Positions 1 through 8,067 are shown, numbered from the stretch's first letter. The stretch is DNA of 64,000 nucleotides from Roseomonas indoligenes (GCF_017813365.1 NZ_JAGIZA010000013.1:62001-126000), one strand, 5' to 3'. The notes: generated from the sequence alone by a model not told the origin. A program made the numbers and translations.

Positions 1-469
1 GAGGACACCCGGCCCCCAGCAGCGCATGCGCGACCGCCCGGGCCCCGCCCCCGGCGCCGAGCACCACCGCGGGCCCCGAAGCCACCGCGAATCCCGGCGC
101 CTGCTCCCCCAGGCTCTGCAGGAACCCCCAGCCGTCGGTGTTCCACCCCTCGATCCGCCCGTCCTCGCGAAACACCAGCGTGTTCACCGCACCGATCCGC
201 CGCGCCTCCTCCTCCACCAGGTCGCAGGCGGCGAAAGCGGCCTCCTTGTGGGGGATCGTGACATTCGCCCCGCCGAACCCCAGCGAGGCCAGCGCCCGGA
301 CCGCCGCGGCGAAATCGCCGGGCGCGACCGGCAAGGGCATATAGGCCCCGTCGATCCCATGCCGCTCCAGCCAGAAGCCGTGCAGCCTCGGGGAGCGGGA
401 ATGGGAGACGGAGTGGCCGAGAATCCCGGCCAGCCGGCTCGTTCCGGTCAGGGTGCGAAGGGCCTGCAT
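1..469 (-). CDS. aroE: Shikimate dehydrogenase, N-terminal part (cut by window edge)
   Basis: Reduces 3-dehydroshikimate to shikimate with NADPH in the cytosolic shikimate pathway. Read on the minus strand from an ATG at 469, the protein begins MQALRTLTGTSRLAGILGHS and shows the family landmarks in order: the SxSxSP substrate loop (HSVSHSRSP), NVTIPHKEAAF with the catalytic lysine, GAVNTLVF followed by GWNTDGWGF with the catalytic aspartate, and the start of the nucleotide-binding loop (VVLGAGGGARA). The C-terminal half lies outside the window. No strong ribosome-binding site is visible and the frame stays open upstream, so the exact start is less certain than the identity. Confidence 0.9.
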   Translation of the reverse strand, partial: MQALRTLTGTSRLAGILGHSVSHSRSPRLHGFWLERHGIDGAYMPLPVAPGDFAAAVRALASLGFGGANVTIPHKEAAFAACDLVEEEARRIGAVNTLVFREDGRIEGWNTDGWGFLQSLGEQAPGFAVASGPAVVLGAGGGARAVAHALLGAGCP

Positions 470-655
470 CCCCAGGCCATAGCCCAGCCCCGCCCGCGGC
501 GGCAGGGGGCGCCCCGCGCCGGTCGGAAATGACGCTTTTCGGACGCGCCGCTCCCCGCATTGACGCAGTGCAGCATCGCCCATAAAAGCCCGCCACCCCA
601 CCAGCGAAGCCCCAACAGGCGCAGCCTTCACCAGCGCCGGAGGCGCCGCTTGACC

Positions 656-1936
656 ATGTCCATGACCTTCGCCGACCTCGCCCTGGCGCCGCCCCTGCTG
701 CGCGCCCTGGCGGAAGAAGGCTACGCCCACCCCACCCCCATCCAGGCCGGATCCATCCCGCTGCTGCTGGAAGGCCGCGATCTGCTGGGCATGGCCCAGA
801 CCGGCACCGGCAAAACCGCCGCCTTCGCGCTGCCCCTGCTGCACCGCCTCGCCGCGAATCCCCGCCCGGCGCCGAAGGGCGGCGCCCGCGTCCTCGTCCT
901 GGCGCCCACGCGCGAGCTGGTCTCCCAGATCGCGGACGGCTTCGAGAGCTTCGGCCGCCACATGCAGCCGAGCGTGACGACAGTCTTCGGCGGCGTCAGC
1001 CAGTTCCACCAGGTCAACGCGCTGAAATCCGGCGTGGACATCATCGTGGCCGCGCCGGGCCGCCTGCTGGACCTGATCCAACAGGGTCTCTGCGACCTGT
1101 CCCAGCTCGAGGCGCTGGTGCTGGACGAGGCCGACCAGATGCTCGACATGGGCTTCGCCAAGCCGATCGAGCGCATCGTCGCGACCCTGCCGAAGGACCG
1201 CCAGACGCTGCTCTTTTCGGCCACCATGCCGAAATCCATCGCCGCCCTCGCCGAGAGCCTGCTGCGAGACCCGGCGAAGGTCGAGATCGCCCCGCCCTCC
1301 ACCACCGTGGACCGCATCGAGCAGTCCGTCATGTTCGTCGACGCCGCCGACAAGAAGGCCGCGCTGCTCTCGCTGCTGCAGGCGCCCGGCATCGGCCAGG
1401 CCGTGGTCTTCACCCTGCAGAAGAGCATCGCCAACGAGGTCTGCACCTTCATCACGGAAGCCGGCATCACCGCCGAGGCCCTGCACGGCAACAAGTCGCA
1501 GGGCCAGCGGGAGCGCGCGCTGGAAGCCTTCCGCGCGGGCACCGTACAGGTCCTGGTCGCGACGGACATCGCCGCCCGCGGCATCGACGTCGACACCGTC
1601 ACCCATGTCTTCAACCACGACCTGCCGAACCTGCCGGAGAGCTACGTTCATCGCATCGGCCGCACCGGCCGTGCGGGCCGCAGCGGTTTCGCGGTCACCC
1701 TCTGCGACGCCGAGCAGCGCGCCTGGCTGCGCGACGTGGAGCGGGAGATCGGCCGCGCCCTAACCGTCAGGGCCGACCACCCCTGGCATTCAGAAGCGGC
1801 GCGGAACTCCACCATGCGCCCCCCCGTGCTCGGCGGCGCGCCGGTCAAGGAGATCAAGCCGCAGCAGAAGCGCGAGCGGAAGATCTGGACCGAAGAGGAG
1901 AAGCTCGCGGCCCGGGCCGCCGCCAAGGCGGCCTGA
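656..1936 (+). CDS. DEAD-box RNA helicase, RhlE-like
   Basis: ATP-dependent RNA unwinding, probably in RNA turnover or ribosome assembly. The 426-residue protein has the Q motif (FADLALAPPLLRALAEEGY then PTPIQ), Walker A AQTGTGKT, PTRELVSQ, the DEAD box in VLDEADQMLDMGF, SAT in LLFSATMPKS, and the C-terminal helicase motif HRIGRTGRAGR. The C-terminus is short and basic (about 50 residues after the core), typical of RhlE. The frame is open from 560, but alignment with the family fits the ATG at 656 (MSMTFADL). It is monocistronic, with a GC-rich hairpin directly after the stop. RhlE rather than another DEAD subtype is a judgement from the short tail. Confidence 0.93.
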   Translation: MSMTFADLALAPPLLRALAEEGYAHPTPIQAGSIPLLLEGRDLLGMAQTGTGKTAAFALPLLHRLAANPRPAPKGGARVLVLAPTRELVSQIADGFESFGRHMQPSVTTVFGGVSQFHQVNALKSGVDIIVAAPGRLLDLIQQGLCDLSQLEALVLDEADQMLDMGFAKPIERIVATLPKDRQTLLFSATMPKSIAALAESLLRDPAKVEIAPPSTTVDRIEQSVMFVDAADKKAALLSLLQAPGIGQAVVFTLQKSIANEVCTFITEAGITAEALHGNKSQGQRERALEAFRAGTVQVLVATDIAARGIDVDTVTHVFNHDLPNLPESYVHRIGRTGRAGRSGFAVTLCDAEQRAWLRDVEREIGRALTVRADHPWHSEAARNSTMRPPVLGGAPVKEIKPQQKRERKIWTEEEKLAARAAAKAA

Positions 1937-1951
1937 GACAGGGCCCGACAA

Positions 1952-1978
1952 GGCGGGGGGGGTCTTCGCCACCCCGCC
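1952..1978 (+). terminator. GC-rich hairpin after the helicase gene
   Basis: GGCGGGG at 1952-1958 pairs with CCCCGCC at 1972-1978 about 15 nt after the helicase stop; an alternative register pairs GGGGT with ACCCC. There is no T-run, so it is a weak terminator candidate only. Confidence 0.35.
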
Positions 1979-2039
1979 GGCAACCCTTCGGTGAACCGCA
2001 GCGCTCGTCGACCTGTCCGGAACAGGTTACAGCGTCTTC

Positions 2040-3152
2040 ATGTCCTCCATCCACCACAGCCCCCTCCGCTGGGACGGCTGGCTGCCCCCCGTCATCGGCC
2101 TCGGGGCCGCCCTCGCCCTCGGCCTCTCCGCCAGCGGCTGGCTGGCCCTGCCCGTCTTCGCCCTCCTGCTCCTCTCCGTCCGCGCCGCCGTCCATCACGC
2201 GGAAACCGTGGCCGCCCGGGTGGGCGAACCCTTCGGCACCCTCGTCCTCGCCATCGCCGTCACGGTGATCGAGGTCGCCCTCGTCGCCTCCATGCTGCTG
2301 GACAGCGGCCCGCCCAAGCCCACCCTGGTGCGGGACACCCTCCACGCCGTCGTCATGCTGGTGGCTGCCGGCCTCACAGGCCTCTGCATCGTCCTCGCCG
2401 CCCTGCGCCACCGGGAGCCCGGCTTCAACGCCGGCGGCGCCACGGCCCTGCTCTCCGTGGTCGCGGCGCTGGCCACCCTCGTGCTGATCCTGCCCAACCA
2501 CACCCGCGCCGCACCGGGCCCGGAATTCAGCCCCGTCCAGCTCATCACCGTCGCCGGACTCTGCCTCCTGCTCTGGCTCGTCTTCGTCCTCGTCCAGACC
2601 GTCTTCTACCGCAGCTACTTCATCCCCGAGCAGCCGCGCACAGCCGTGCTGGAAAGCGTCGGCGCCTCGCTCGAAGCCATCGACGTCCGCCCCGGCCCCC
2701 GGGAAGCCGGCATTGCCGCCGGCCTCCTCCTCCTCGCCCTCGTCGCCGTCGTCCTGCTGGCGAAGACCGTGGCCCCCGTCATCGGCGGCACCGTCACGGC
2801 GCTCGGCCTGCCGGAAGCCGTGGGCGGCGTGGTCGTCGCCGCCATCGTCCTCATGCCGGAAACCGCCACCGCCCTCCGCGCCGCCCTCGCGGACCGGCTC
2901 CAGGCCAGCCTGAACCTCGCCCTCGGCAGCGCCATCGCTACCATCGGCCTCTCCGTCCCCATCCTCGTGGCCCTGGCCCTCTGGCAGGGCATCCCCCTGC
3001 AGCTCGGCGTGTCGGACGCCGACACCGTCCTCCTCGCCCTCACCTTCCTCATCGGCATGCTGGCGCTGTCGGGCAGCATCACCAACCTGCTCCAGGGCTG
3101 CGTGCTGCTGGTGGTCTTCGCCGCCTGGCTCATGGCCGTCTTCATCCCGTGA
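2040..3152 (+). CDS. chaA: Ca2+/H+ antiporter, CaCA superfamily (ChaA type)
   Basis: Inner-membrane cation/proton exchanger that would export Ca2+ (and possibly Na+ or K+). The 370-residue protein has about 11 hydrophobic segments arranged as two homologous halves, each with the acidic alpha-repeat of the family: [20 protein letters not shown] near residue 60 and a second repeat, [17 protein letters not shown], near residue 260. The acidic residues in these repeats are the cation ligands. Length matches ChaA-type exchangers. It stands alone between the helicase gene and gshB. Ion specificity cannot be read from the sequence. Confidence 0.9.
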   Translation: MSSIHHSPLRWDGWLPPVIGLGAALALGLSASGWLALPVFALLLLSVRAAVHHAETVAARVGEPFGTLVLAIAVTVIEVALVASMLLDSGPPKPTLVRDTLHAVVMLVAAGLTGLCIVLAALRHREPGFNAGGATALLSVVAALATLVLILPNHTRAAPGPEFSPVQLITVAGLCLLLWLVFVLVQTVFYRSYFIPEQPRTAVLESVGASLEAIDVRPGPREAGIAAGLLLLALVAVVLLAKTVAPVIGGTVTALGLPEAVGGVVVAAIVLMPETATALRAALADRLQASLNLALGSAIATIGLSVPILVALALWQGIPLQLGVSDADTVLLALTFLIGMLALSGSITNLLQGCVLLVVFAAWLMAVFIP

Positions 3153-3249
3153 CCCTGGCCCTGGCCCTGCCCCGCCGGACGACACCCCCCTGGCGCACCG
3201 CGCCAGGGAATGCCACCAACCCCGGGAACGCGATCACGGACGGACACCC

Positions 3250-4197
3250 ATGGCGAAGACCCTGCGGGTAGCAGTGCAGATGGACCCGATGGAGAGCATC
3301 GGGATCGAGGGCGACAGCACCTTCGCCCTGATGCTGGAGGCCCAGGCCCGCGGCCACGCCCTCTGGCACTACCATGTGAAGGACCTGGCCCTGCATGGCG
3401 GCCGCGTCACCGCCTGGGCCCACCCGGTTGAGGTCCGCCGCGTGAAGGGAGACCACTTCACCTTCGGCGAGCGCGTGGAGTTGGACCTCGGCCGCGACGC
3501 GGACGTGGTCCTGATGCGCCAGGACCCGCCCTTCGACATGGCCTACATCACCGCCACCCACATCCTGGAGCACATCCACCCGAAGACCCTGGTGGTGAAC
3601 GACCCCGCCAGCGTCCGCAACGCCCCGGAAAAGCTCTTCGTCACCCACTTCCCGGACCTCATGCCGGAAACCCTGGTCACGGCGGACCGCACCCAGATCA
3701 TGCGCTTCCGCGAGAAGCACGGCGACATCATCGTCAAGCCGCTCTTCGGCAATGGCGGCGCCGGCGTCTTCCACCTCCGCCCCGACGACTCCAACCTGAA
3801 CTCCCTCATCGAGATGTTCACGGAGCGCTCCCGCGAGCCCCTGGTGATCCAGAAATACGTCCCCGCCGTGCGCCAGGGCGACAAGCGCATCATCCTCGTG
3901 GACGGCGTGGCCATGGGCGCCATCAACCGCGTCCCCGCGGAGGGCGAGGCCCGCTCCAACATGCATGTCGGCGGCAAGGCCGTGCAGACCACGCTCACCG
4001 ACCGCGAGAAGGAGATCTGCGCCGCCATCGGCCCGGAGCTGAAGGCCCGCGGCATGATCTTCGTCGGCATCGACGTCATCGGCGGCTACCTCACCGAAAT
4101 CAACGTCACCTCCCCCACCGGCCTGCAGGAGGTCGCCCGCTTCGACGGCGTTCACCTGGAAAAGGCCATCTGGGACGCGATCGAAGCGAAGCGCTGA
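3250..4197 (+). CDS. gshB: Glutathione synthase
   Basis: ATP-grasp ligase that joins gamma-glutamylcysteine and glycine in the cytosol, the second step of glutathione synthesis. At 315 residues it has the usual GshB length. Diagnostic segments are [11 protein letters not shown] at the N-terminus (substrate-binding region), [17 protein letters not shown] near residue 80, [16 protein letters not shown] near 115, the ATP-grasp loop [14 protein letters not shown] near 165, KRIILVDG, and the C-terminal metal-binding ending [20 protein letters not shown]. The start ATG follows a spacer of roughly 100 nt after the antiporter. A strong hairpin follows the stop. Confidence 0.96.
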   Translation: MAKTLRVAVQMDPMESIGIEGDSTFALMLEAQARGHALWHYHVKDLALHGGRVTAWAHPVEVRRVKGDHFTFGERVELDLGRDADVVLMRQDPPFDMAYITATHILEHIHPKTLVVNDPASVRNAPEKLFVTHFPDLMPETLVTADRTQIMRFREKHGDIIVKPLFGNGGAGVFHLRPDDSNLNSLIEMFTERSREPLVIQKYVPAVRQGDKRIILVDGVAMGAINRVPAEGEARSNMHVGGKAVQTTLTDREKEICAAIGPELKARGMIFVGIDVIGGYLTEINVTSPTGLQEVARFDGVHLEKAIWDAIEAKR

Positions 4198-4200
4198 ACG

Positions 4201-4233
4201 CCCAGGGGGAGAGAAGAATCCTCTCCCCCTGGG
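4201..4233 (+). terminator. Strong hairpin terminator after gshB
   Basis: A perfect 13-bp inverted repeat, CCCAGGGGGAGAG at 4201-4213 and CTCTCCCCCTGGG at 4221-4233, with a 7-nt loop, begins 3 nt after the gshB stop. It has no clear T-run but its position and stability suggest termination. Confidence 0.65.
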
Positions 4234-4337
4234 CCCTTCCTGGCCCGGAGCCGGATGATCCACCGGCCAGATCATTGCCCTGTCGCGGGAAGCACGCGCA
4301 CCCTGACCCGCGGCTTCGATGTCAGGCACAAGCACCC

Positions 4338-4688
4338 ATGCGCTTCTCCGAGGGTTCGGCTGCGAACACCCTGGCCTGGGGCGTGCTGGGCCTGCTGTTC
4401 TGCGCGTCTGTCGCAATGGTAACGGTCCTGGGCTTTGTCGGCCTCCTGCTCCTCGGCGGCCTCACGACCCTGGTCTGCGTGCTGGCCGAACTGAACCAGG
4501 ACACGCCCACCTGGGGCATCGGCGTGTTCAAGGCGCGCATGGACAGCAGCGGCTCGCCCGAGCAACGGGCCGCCATGCTGGCGGACCGACAGACACTGAC
4601 CTCGCCCATCCGCTTCTACCGCCGTTGCGGACTTGCACTCGTCGGTCTCGGCATAGCCGGGGCTATCTTCCAGGCATGGCGTCCCTAG
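4338..4688 (+). CDS. Small membrane protein of unknown function
   Basis: I do not recognise this 116-residue protein. It has a hydrophobic hairpin at about residues 9-50 (two helices, the second rich in leucine and glycine), a polar middle with DTPTWGIGVFKARMD and a QRAAMLADRQ segment, and a third helix near the C-terminus (LALVGLGIAGAIFQAW). The ATG at 4338 was chosen because it opens directly onto the first membrane segment; the open frame extends upstream to 4275. It probably sits in the inner membrane. It has no obvious operon partner. Confidence 0.55.
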   Translation: MRFSEGSAANTLAWGVLGLLFCASVAMVTVLGFVGLLLLGGLTTLVCVLAELNQDTPTWGIGVFKARMDSSGSPEQRAAMLADRQTLTSPIRFYRRCGLALVGLGIAGAIFQAWRP

Positions 4689-4930
4689 AGAGCGGTCCGG
4701 ACCGAACCGGCGGTTGCGGAAGGAGGGGAATGCTCTCCGGCTGAATGACCGGGCCCTCTCCCCGAACGGCCTCTTTCGGCAGCGGGTTTGAACCGCGTTG
4801 CCCGGCCGAGAGCTCCATGGCCGCTTTCGAAGGCTCATGCTGGGAAGCGGCCGCTCGTGGGCAGACCTGATCTTTGCTGTTTCCGACACGAAGCCGCCTT
4901 GGCGGGCGGGGCCACAGCGACAAACCCTCG

Positions 4931-4960
4931 TTGACAGATGTTCGGCCGGATCACTACCGT
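4931..4960 (+). promoter_or_regulatory. Predicted promoter of the argC leader
   Basis: A perfect TTGACA at 4931-4936 is followed after 18 bp by TACCGT at 4955-4960, which keeps the three most conserved -10 positions (T, A and final T). Transcription would begin at about 4966-4968, which coincides with the ATG of the leader peptide at 4968, so the transcript may be leaderless. No ribosome-binding site is seen before that ATG, in agreement. Confidence 0.5.
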
Positions 4961-4967
4961 CTGCCCC

Positions 4968-5078
4968 ATGGGTGACCTTCGCCTCCGCACCACGAACCGA
5001 CGCCGTCGCTGCTTCTCAGCGGCGGCTTCCGTGGCTGCGTGCAGACAGGCCCCTCTCCCGGTGAGGTCCGCCCCCTAG
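4968..5078 (+). CDS. Arginine-rich leader peptide of argC
   Basis: A 36-codon open frame (MGDLRLRTTNRRRRCFSAAA... ending VRSAP) that stops 100 nt before argC. Eight of 36 residues are arginine: codons 5 and 7, then four in a row at codons 11-14 (CGA CGC CGT CGC, 4998-5009), plus AGA and AGG later. The run of arginine codons lies in the 5' arm of a stable hairpin. Such a peptide would sense charged tRNA-Arg by ribosome stalling, as the trp, his, leu and ilv leaders do for their amino acids. The start coincides with the predicted transcription start, like the leaderless trpL of rhizobia. That the peptide is translated is inferred. Confidence 0.6.
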   Translation: MGDLRLRTTNRRRRCFSAAASVAACRQAPLPVRSAP

Positions 5079-5147
5079 CGGTCCACCCCTGAGGCGGCAT
5101 CAGCCCGCATCTTCGAACCCCCGCAGCCCTTGGCTCCGGGGGTTTTT
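4986..5147 (+). promoter_or_regulatory. Predicted arginine transcription attenuator of argC
   Basis: Three alternative pairings can be drawn. 1:2 hairpin: 5002-5011 pairs with 5017-5026 (10 bp, one G-U, 5-nt loop) and extends outward through CCACG 4990-4994 with CGTGG 5030-5034 and CGCA 4986-4989 with TGCG 5036-5039. 2:3 antiterminator: GGCTGCG 5033-5039 pairs perfectly with CGCAGCC 5122-5128. 3:4 terminator: 5116-5128 with 5132-5144. The 2:3 pair uses bases of both other structures, so they exclude each other. A ribosome stalled on the arginine codons would open 1:2, allow 2:3, and block the terminator. This is the classical attenuation layout; it has not been tested by folding software. Confidence 0.6.
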
Positions 5148-5150
5148 CTT
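5116..5150 (+). terminator. Intrinsic terminator just upstream of argC
   Basis: AACCCCCG 5116-5123 pairs with CGGGGGTT 5137-5144; inside a single C-C mismatch, AGCC 5125-5128 pairs with GGCT 5132-5135 around a 3-nt loop. A T-rich run (TTTTTCTTT) begins at 5143. This is a textbook Rho-independent terminator placed only 35 nt before the argC start, in the same direction, which makes sense only as a regulated leader terminator. Confidence 0.8.
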
Positions 5151-5178
5151 TGCCCTTTTTCCAGCATCGGACACCATC

Positions 5179-6156
5179 ATGAACCTTCGCGTCGGCATTG
5201 TCGGGATCAGCGGTTTTGGCGGCGGCGAGGCGATGCGCCTGATCGCGGGCCACCCGTCCTTCGAACTGGTCTACGCCGCAGGCGAGGGCAGCGCCGGCAG
5301 TCGGCTGGGTGACCGCTTCCCCGGTGCGCCGGCCGAGCTGGCCGAGCTGGTGATCGAGAAGTGGGACCCTGCGACCCTGCCGAAGCTCGACGTGCTGTTC
5401 GCGTCGCTGCCTACGGGCACCTCGGCCGAGGCGCTGGCGCGCGTCTCTAAAGACATGAAGATCGTCGATATCGGCGGCGACCACCGCTACGTCGAGGGTT
5501 GGGCCTACGGCCTGGCCGACATCTGGCCAGCCCAGATCGAGGGCCAGACCCGTGTTGCCAACCCCGGTTGCTTCCCCGCGGCGACGCTGACGGCACTGGC
5601 GCCGCTGCTGGCCAATGGGCTGATCGAGCCCGGCAACATCATCATCGACGCCAAGACCGGCATCTCCGGTGCTGGGCGGGGCGGCGCCGACAGCCGGTTC
5701 GGCTATGCCGAGAGCAACGAGAACCTGGTGCCCTACGGTCTGCTGGAGCACGTCCACATGCCCGAGATGGCGGGGACGATCGAGCGGCTGAGCGGCGGCA
5801 GCGCGGCCGGGCTTGTGTTCACGCCACACTTGGTGCCGATGACCCGCGGCATCCTCGCCACCATCTACTGCCGCGGCCGCGCCACCACGGACCAGTGCCT
5901 GGACGCGGCGCGGCGCTTCTACGCCGGGCGGGCTTTCGTCCGCGTGACCGACAAGCCGCCGCAAACCAAATGGGCCACCGGCTCGAACCTCGCCCTCGTC
6001 AGCTATGCGGCCGATCCAGAGCGCAACCTGGTGATTGCGATGGGCGTGGTCGACAATCTCGGCAAGGGAGCGGCCGGTCAGGCCGTGCAGAATGCGAACC
6101 TGATCTGCGGCCTGCCAGAGATCACGGGGCTGGGTGGCGCACCTGTCTGGCCATGA
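5179..6156 (+). CDS. argC: N-acetyl-gamma-glutamyl-phosphate reductase
   Basis: NADPH-dependent third step of arginine biosynthesis, converting N-acetylglutamyl phosphate to the semialdehyde. The 325-residue protein opens with the Rossmann loop VGIVGISGFGGGEAMRL, followed by LFASLPTGTSAE, and the catalytic cysteine in ANPGCFPAA near residue 130. Later landmarks are GAGRGG, HMPEM and FTPHLVPMTRGI with the histidine that assists catalysis; the C-terminal GAAGQAVQNANLICG is strongly conserved in the family. The ATG has only a weak ribosome-binding site. It appears monocistronic and lies directly behind the predicted arginine attenuator. Confidence 0.95.
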   Translation: MNLRVGIVGISGFGGGEAMRLIAGHPSFELVYAAGEGSAGSRLGDRFPGAPAELAELVIEKWDPATLPKLDVLFASLPTGTSAEALARVSKDMKIVDIGGDHRYVEGWAYGLADIWPAQIEGQTRVANPGCFPAATLTALAPLLANGLIEPGNIIIDAKTGISGAGRGGADSRFGYAESNENLVPYGLLEHVHMPEMAGTIERLSGGSAAGLVFTPHLVPMTRGILATIYCRGRATTDQCLDAARRFYAGRAFVRVTDKPPQTKWATGSNLALVSYAADPERNLVIAMGVVDNLGKGAAGQAVQNANLICGLPEITGLGGAPVWP

Positions 6157-6239
6157 CCTGCGCCAGGTCTGCAAACCACCAACCCGGCCATCCACCGTCC
6201 GGGAAGTCGTGTCCGCTTTCGGAAAGGGAATGACGAACT

Positions 6240-6280
6240 GCGGATGGCCGACATGGGCACAACCCATATCGGCCATCCGC
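6240..6280. repeat. Long inverted repeat after argC
   Basis: GCGGATGGCCGA 6240-6251 is an exact inverted match of TCGGCCATCCGC 6269-6280, and inside it ATGGG 6253-6257 pairs with CCCAT 6263-6267. The 17 base pairs with one mismatch could form a terminator for argC, though no T-run follows, or could be a remnant of an inserted element, since broken transposases begin 120 nt further on. Confidence 0.5.
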
Positions 6281-6401
6281 CTTCAATGTGCCCACAATTG
6301 CCGGAAGTCCGGAACGCCCTTCAGACCGCTAGGCTCTTTAAACTCTTGGGATTCCCGAGGGGGCCGGTTCGTGATTCAAGGTTGCTTTTGGGGAGGCGGC
6401 G

Positions 6402-6597
6402 TTGGGCGTGCTGGATCGGCTGGTGTTGAGCGACGCGGCCTGGAAGCGGATGGCACCGCTGGTCATCGGGCGGTCTGACCAGAGGGGCTCGACCGGGCGC
6501 GACAACCGGATGTTCGTCGAGGGCGTGCTGTGGATCGTCCGCACGGGCGCGCCCTGGCGCGATCTGCCCGAGGTCTTCGGCGAGTGGAACAGCGTGA
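6402..6597 (+). pseudogene. IS5-family transposase, N-terminal fragment
   Basis: About 65 residues resembling the N-terminus of IS5-group transposases: LSDAAWKRMAPLV, then GRDNRMFVEGVLWIVRTGAPWRDLPEVFGEWNSV, a highly characteristic block. The similarity stops at about 6597, inside what should be the conserved N-terminal domain, and sequence of an IS630-type transposase on the other strand takes over. The catalytic DDE region is absent. A C-terminal fragment of a similar IS5 transposase is seen at 35157-35255. Confidence 0.8.
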
Positions 6598-6838
6598 TGT
6601 CCACCTTGGCCCCCACCGCATCGAGGATCGCGCCACGATAGGCCTCGATCCGCTGCGAGCGCTGGTCGCCGCCCTTTGGCTCGGCCCTCATCGCGCCCGT
6701 TGCGTGGAACACCCGGACCCAGCGGATGGCCGTGGCCACCCCGACCCCGAAGCGCTCAGCGGCCCCGCGGCGCGAAAGCCCGCCCTCCACTGCCCCAACG
6801 ACGCGGCTGCGAAGATCCTCCGATAAGGCCCGGCCCAT
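6598..6838 (-). pseudogene. IS630-family transposase, N-terminal fragment
   Basis: Minus-strand frame from an ATG at 6838: MGRALSEDLRSRVVGAVEGG, then SRRGAAERFGVGVATAIRWV, the typical helix-turn-helix N-terminus of IS630 transposases, followed by GAMRAEPKGGDQRS and AILDAVGAKVDITL. Similarity ends at about 6598, where it meets the IS5 fragment tail to tail. The catalytic domain is missing. Confidence 0.8.
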
Positions 6839-6872
6839 CCATGCTGGCCTCCTTACCAGCCCCCTGAGCGAA

Positions 6873-7265
6873 TCAGACCGCTGCCGCGTCGGGCAAGAGC
6901 ATTCGAATCCGAATGCTCGGATCATGCTCTAGGTTGCCGTAAATGCTGGCTGAGCCGTTCAGGTGGATCAGCGTATGCTGAAGGAAGCGGCCAGCCACGA
7001 ACGAGCCCAGTCTCACGCCGATGTTGATCAGCTTGACGCTCGCGCCAATCACCCAGCTCTGCGTTGGAATATTGAAGCGCATTACTGACACCATTTCCAC
7101 GATCTTGGGGCGGATCTCGGCCTCCTCGGTCCAGACAATATGAATGCCGTCTGAGCAAGGTTCGAGGTGCACCAACATCCGTCGACCGAGCGCGTCGTGT
7201 AGCTTGTAAGGATGGCTGACCCTATTATCAGTGCAGCTGCCAGTACGAAGGTGCTCGGAAGGCAT
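6873..7265 (-). CDS. Hypothetical protein
   Basis: I do not recognise this 130-residue frame. It starts at an ATG at 7265 (MPSEHLRTGSCTDN) and reads ALGRRMLVHLEPCSDGIHIVWTEEAEIRPKIVEMV in its middle, followed by a hydrophobic-alternating stretch with GASVKLINIGVRLGSFVAGRF. Base composition is lower in GC than the surroundings and codon choice is atypical. It overlaps the inverted repeat next to the IS630 remnant at its 3' end, so it may be foreign or truncated. No clear ribosome-binding site is visible. Confidence 0.3.
   Translation of the reverse strand: MPSEHLRTGSCTDNRVSHPYKLHDALGRRMLVHLEPCSDGIHIVWTEEAEIRPKIVEMVSVMRFNIPTQSWVIGASVKLINIGVRLGSFVAGRFLQHTLIHLNGSASIYGNLEHDPSIRIRMLLPDAAAV
6897..6918. 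repeat. Perfect 9-bp inverted repeat beside the IS630 fragment
   Basis: GAGCATTCG 6897-6905 and CGAATGCTC 6910-6918 form a perfect inverted repeat with a 4-nt centre, about 60 nt outside the IS630 start. It may belong to the end of that element. Confidence 0.4.
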
Positions 7266-7380
7266 GGTGAAGCTGTCACGATCAGTCCTGACACCTCGAT
7301 AGGAGACCAGCGCCCATACTATTCCCTTCGAAGCTTGGCATGGTAGGCGGAGACAGAATGCGCCAGGGCAAGGAACCGAG

Positions 7381-7947
7381 ATGCACCGCCTCTTCTTGCT
7401 AAGTGTTTTTTTCCTTGCCAGCTGCGAGACGCCGCAACACGTCACGCCACGTTCCGGTCTCCCTTCTGCTACCCGCAACGCTGCTACGCCGAGATCTGGC
7501 GGACATGTGGTGATCAGCCCGCCAGCTAAGCGGCTCCGGCCGGAACCAGAGGCTCGGGGGAGGCGAGAAGGCGTGGATCGCCGGATTGATGAGAGCCGCC
7601 TACACGCCCCGGTTGTGGATGCAGAGGGAGAGGGAGCCGCCGGCCAGAGAACGGCGGATGATGCAGGTACCTATCGCTTAATCAGAAACGCTATTGGATG
7701 CGTCACCTCTGAAGGCCTGCGCGAAATTGAGACGCACCCGGCTGCAAGCGAATACAACCTTACCAGTTTGCCCAGCTTTGCTTCAAATTTCGGCTGCAAG
7801 CTCGCTCTCAAAGGCACCGCGTGGCGGTCGGAGGCGGCTGTTGGAGAATATCGACGAATGCGGCCCGTTGAAGGGAACTCGATCGGAACGGCATTGTATT
7901 TTCACAACTTCAATCTTCAGAATGTCGCAGGAGGAGCCGTTAGATAA
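7381..7947 (+). CDS. Putative lipoprotein of unknown function
   Basis: The 188-residue product begins with a short lipoprotein signal, MHRLFLLSVFFLASC, with lipobox LASC and the lipidated cysteine at residue 15. A proline- and arginine-rich low-complexity stretch follows (residues 20-85), then a more ordered C-terminal half with two cysteines (IGCVTSEGLREIETH and FGCKLALKGTAW) and a C-terminal block IGTALYFHNFNLQNVAGG. An AAGGA motif lies 7 nt before the ATG. It would be anchored to a membrane. I know no family for it. GC is lower than in neighbouring operons. Confidence 0.5.
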   Translation: MHRLFLLSVFFLASCETPQHVTPRSGLPSATRNAATPRSGGHVVISPPAKRLRPEPEARGRREGVDRRIDESRLHAPVVDAEGEGAAGQRTADDAGTYRLIRNAIGCVTSEGLREIETHPAASEYNLTSLPSFASNFGCKLALKGTAWRSEAAVGEYRRMRPVEGNSIGTALYFHNFNLQNVAGGAVR

Positions 7948-8067
7948 CGAATAGCTAGGCTTCATTTGTATAGGGCGCGAAACGCCGGCGGCGTTCCGAC
8001 AGAGGGGGATAGGGTTTTTCCCCGGAGGAGAATGGGACGCAGGCAGCTAGCCGGATTAGGTCCGCGG

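Noticed and set aside
1854-3185. Long minus-strand frame opposite the Ca2+/H+ antiporter
   Set aside because: Its product is a low-complexity run of G, D, E and A, the usual antisense shadow of a high-GC gene; the plus strand encodes a clear antiporter.
4690-4930. Short frames and a GAAAGCGGCC-type sequence between the small membrane protein and the argC leader
   Set aside because: Recalls non-coding debris seen in many alphaproteobacterial genomes, but I cannot define an element or gene.
4798-5064. 88-residue plus-strand frame overlapping the leader peptide
   Set aside because: It is in a different frame, shows no motif and crosses the predicted promoter; the leader peptide reading is better supported.
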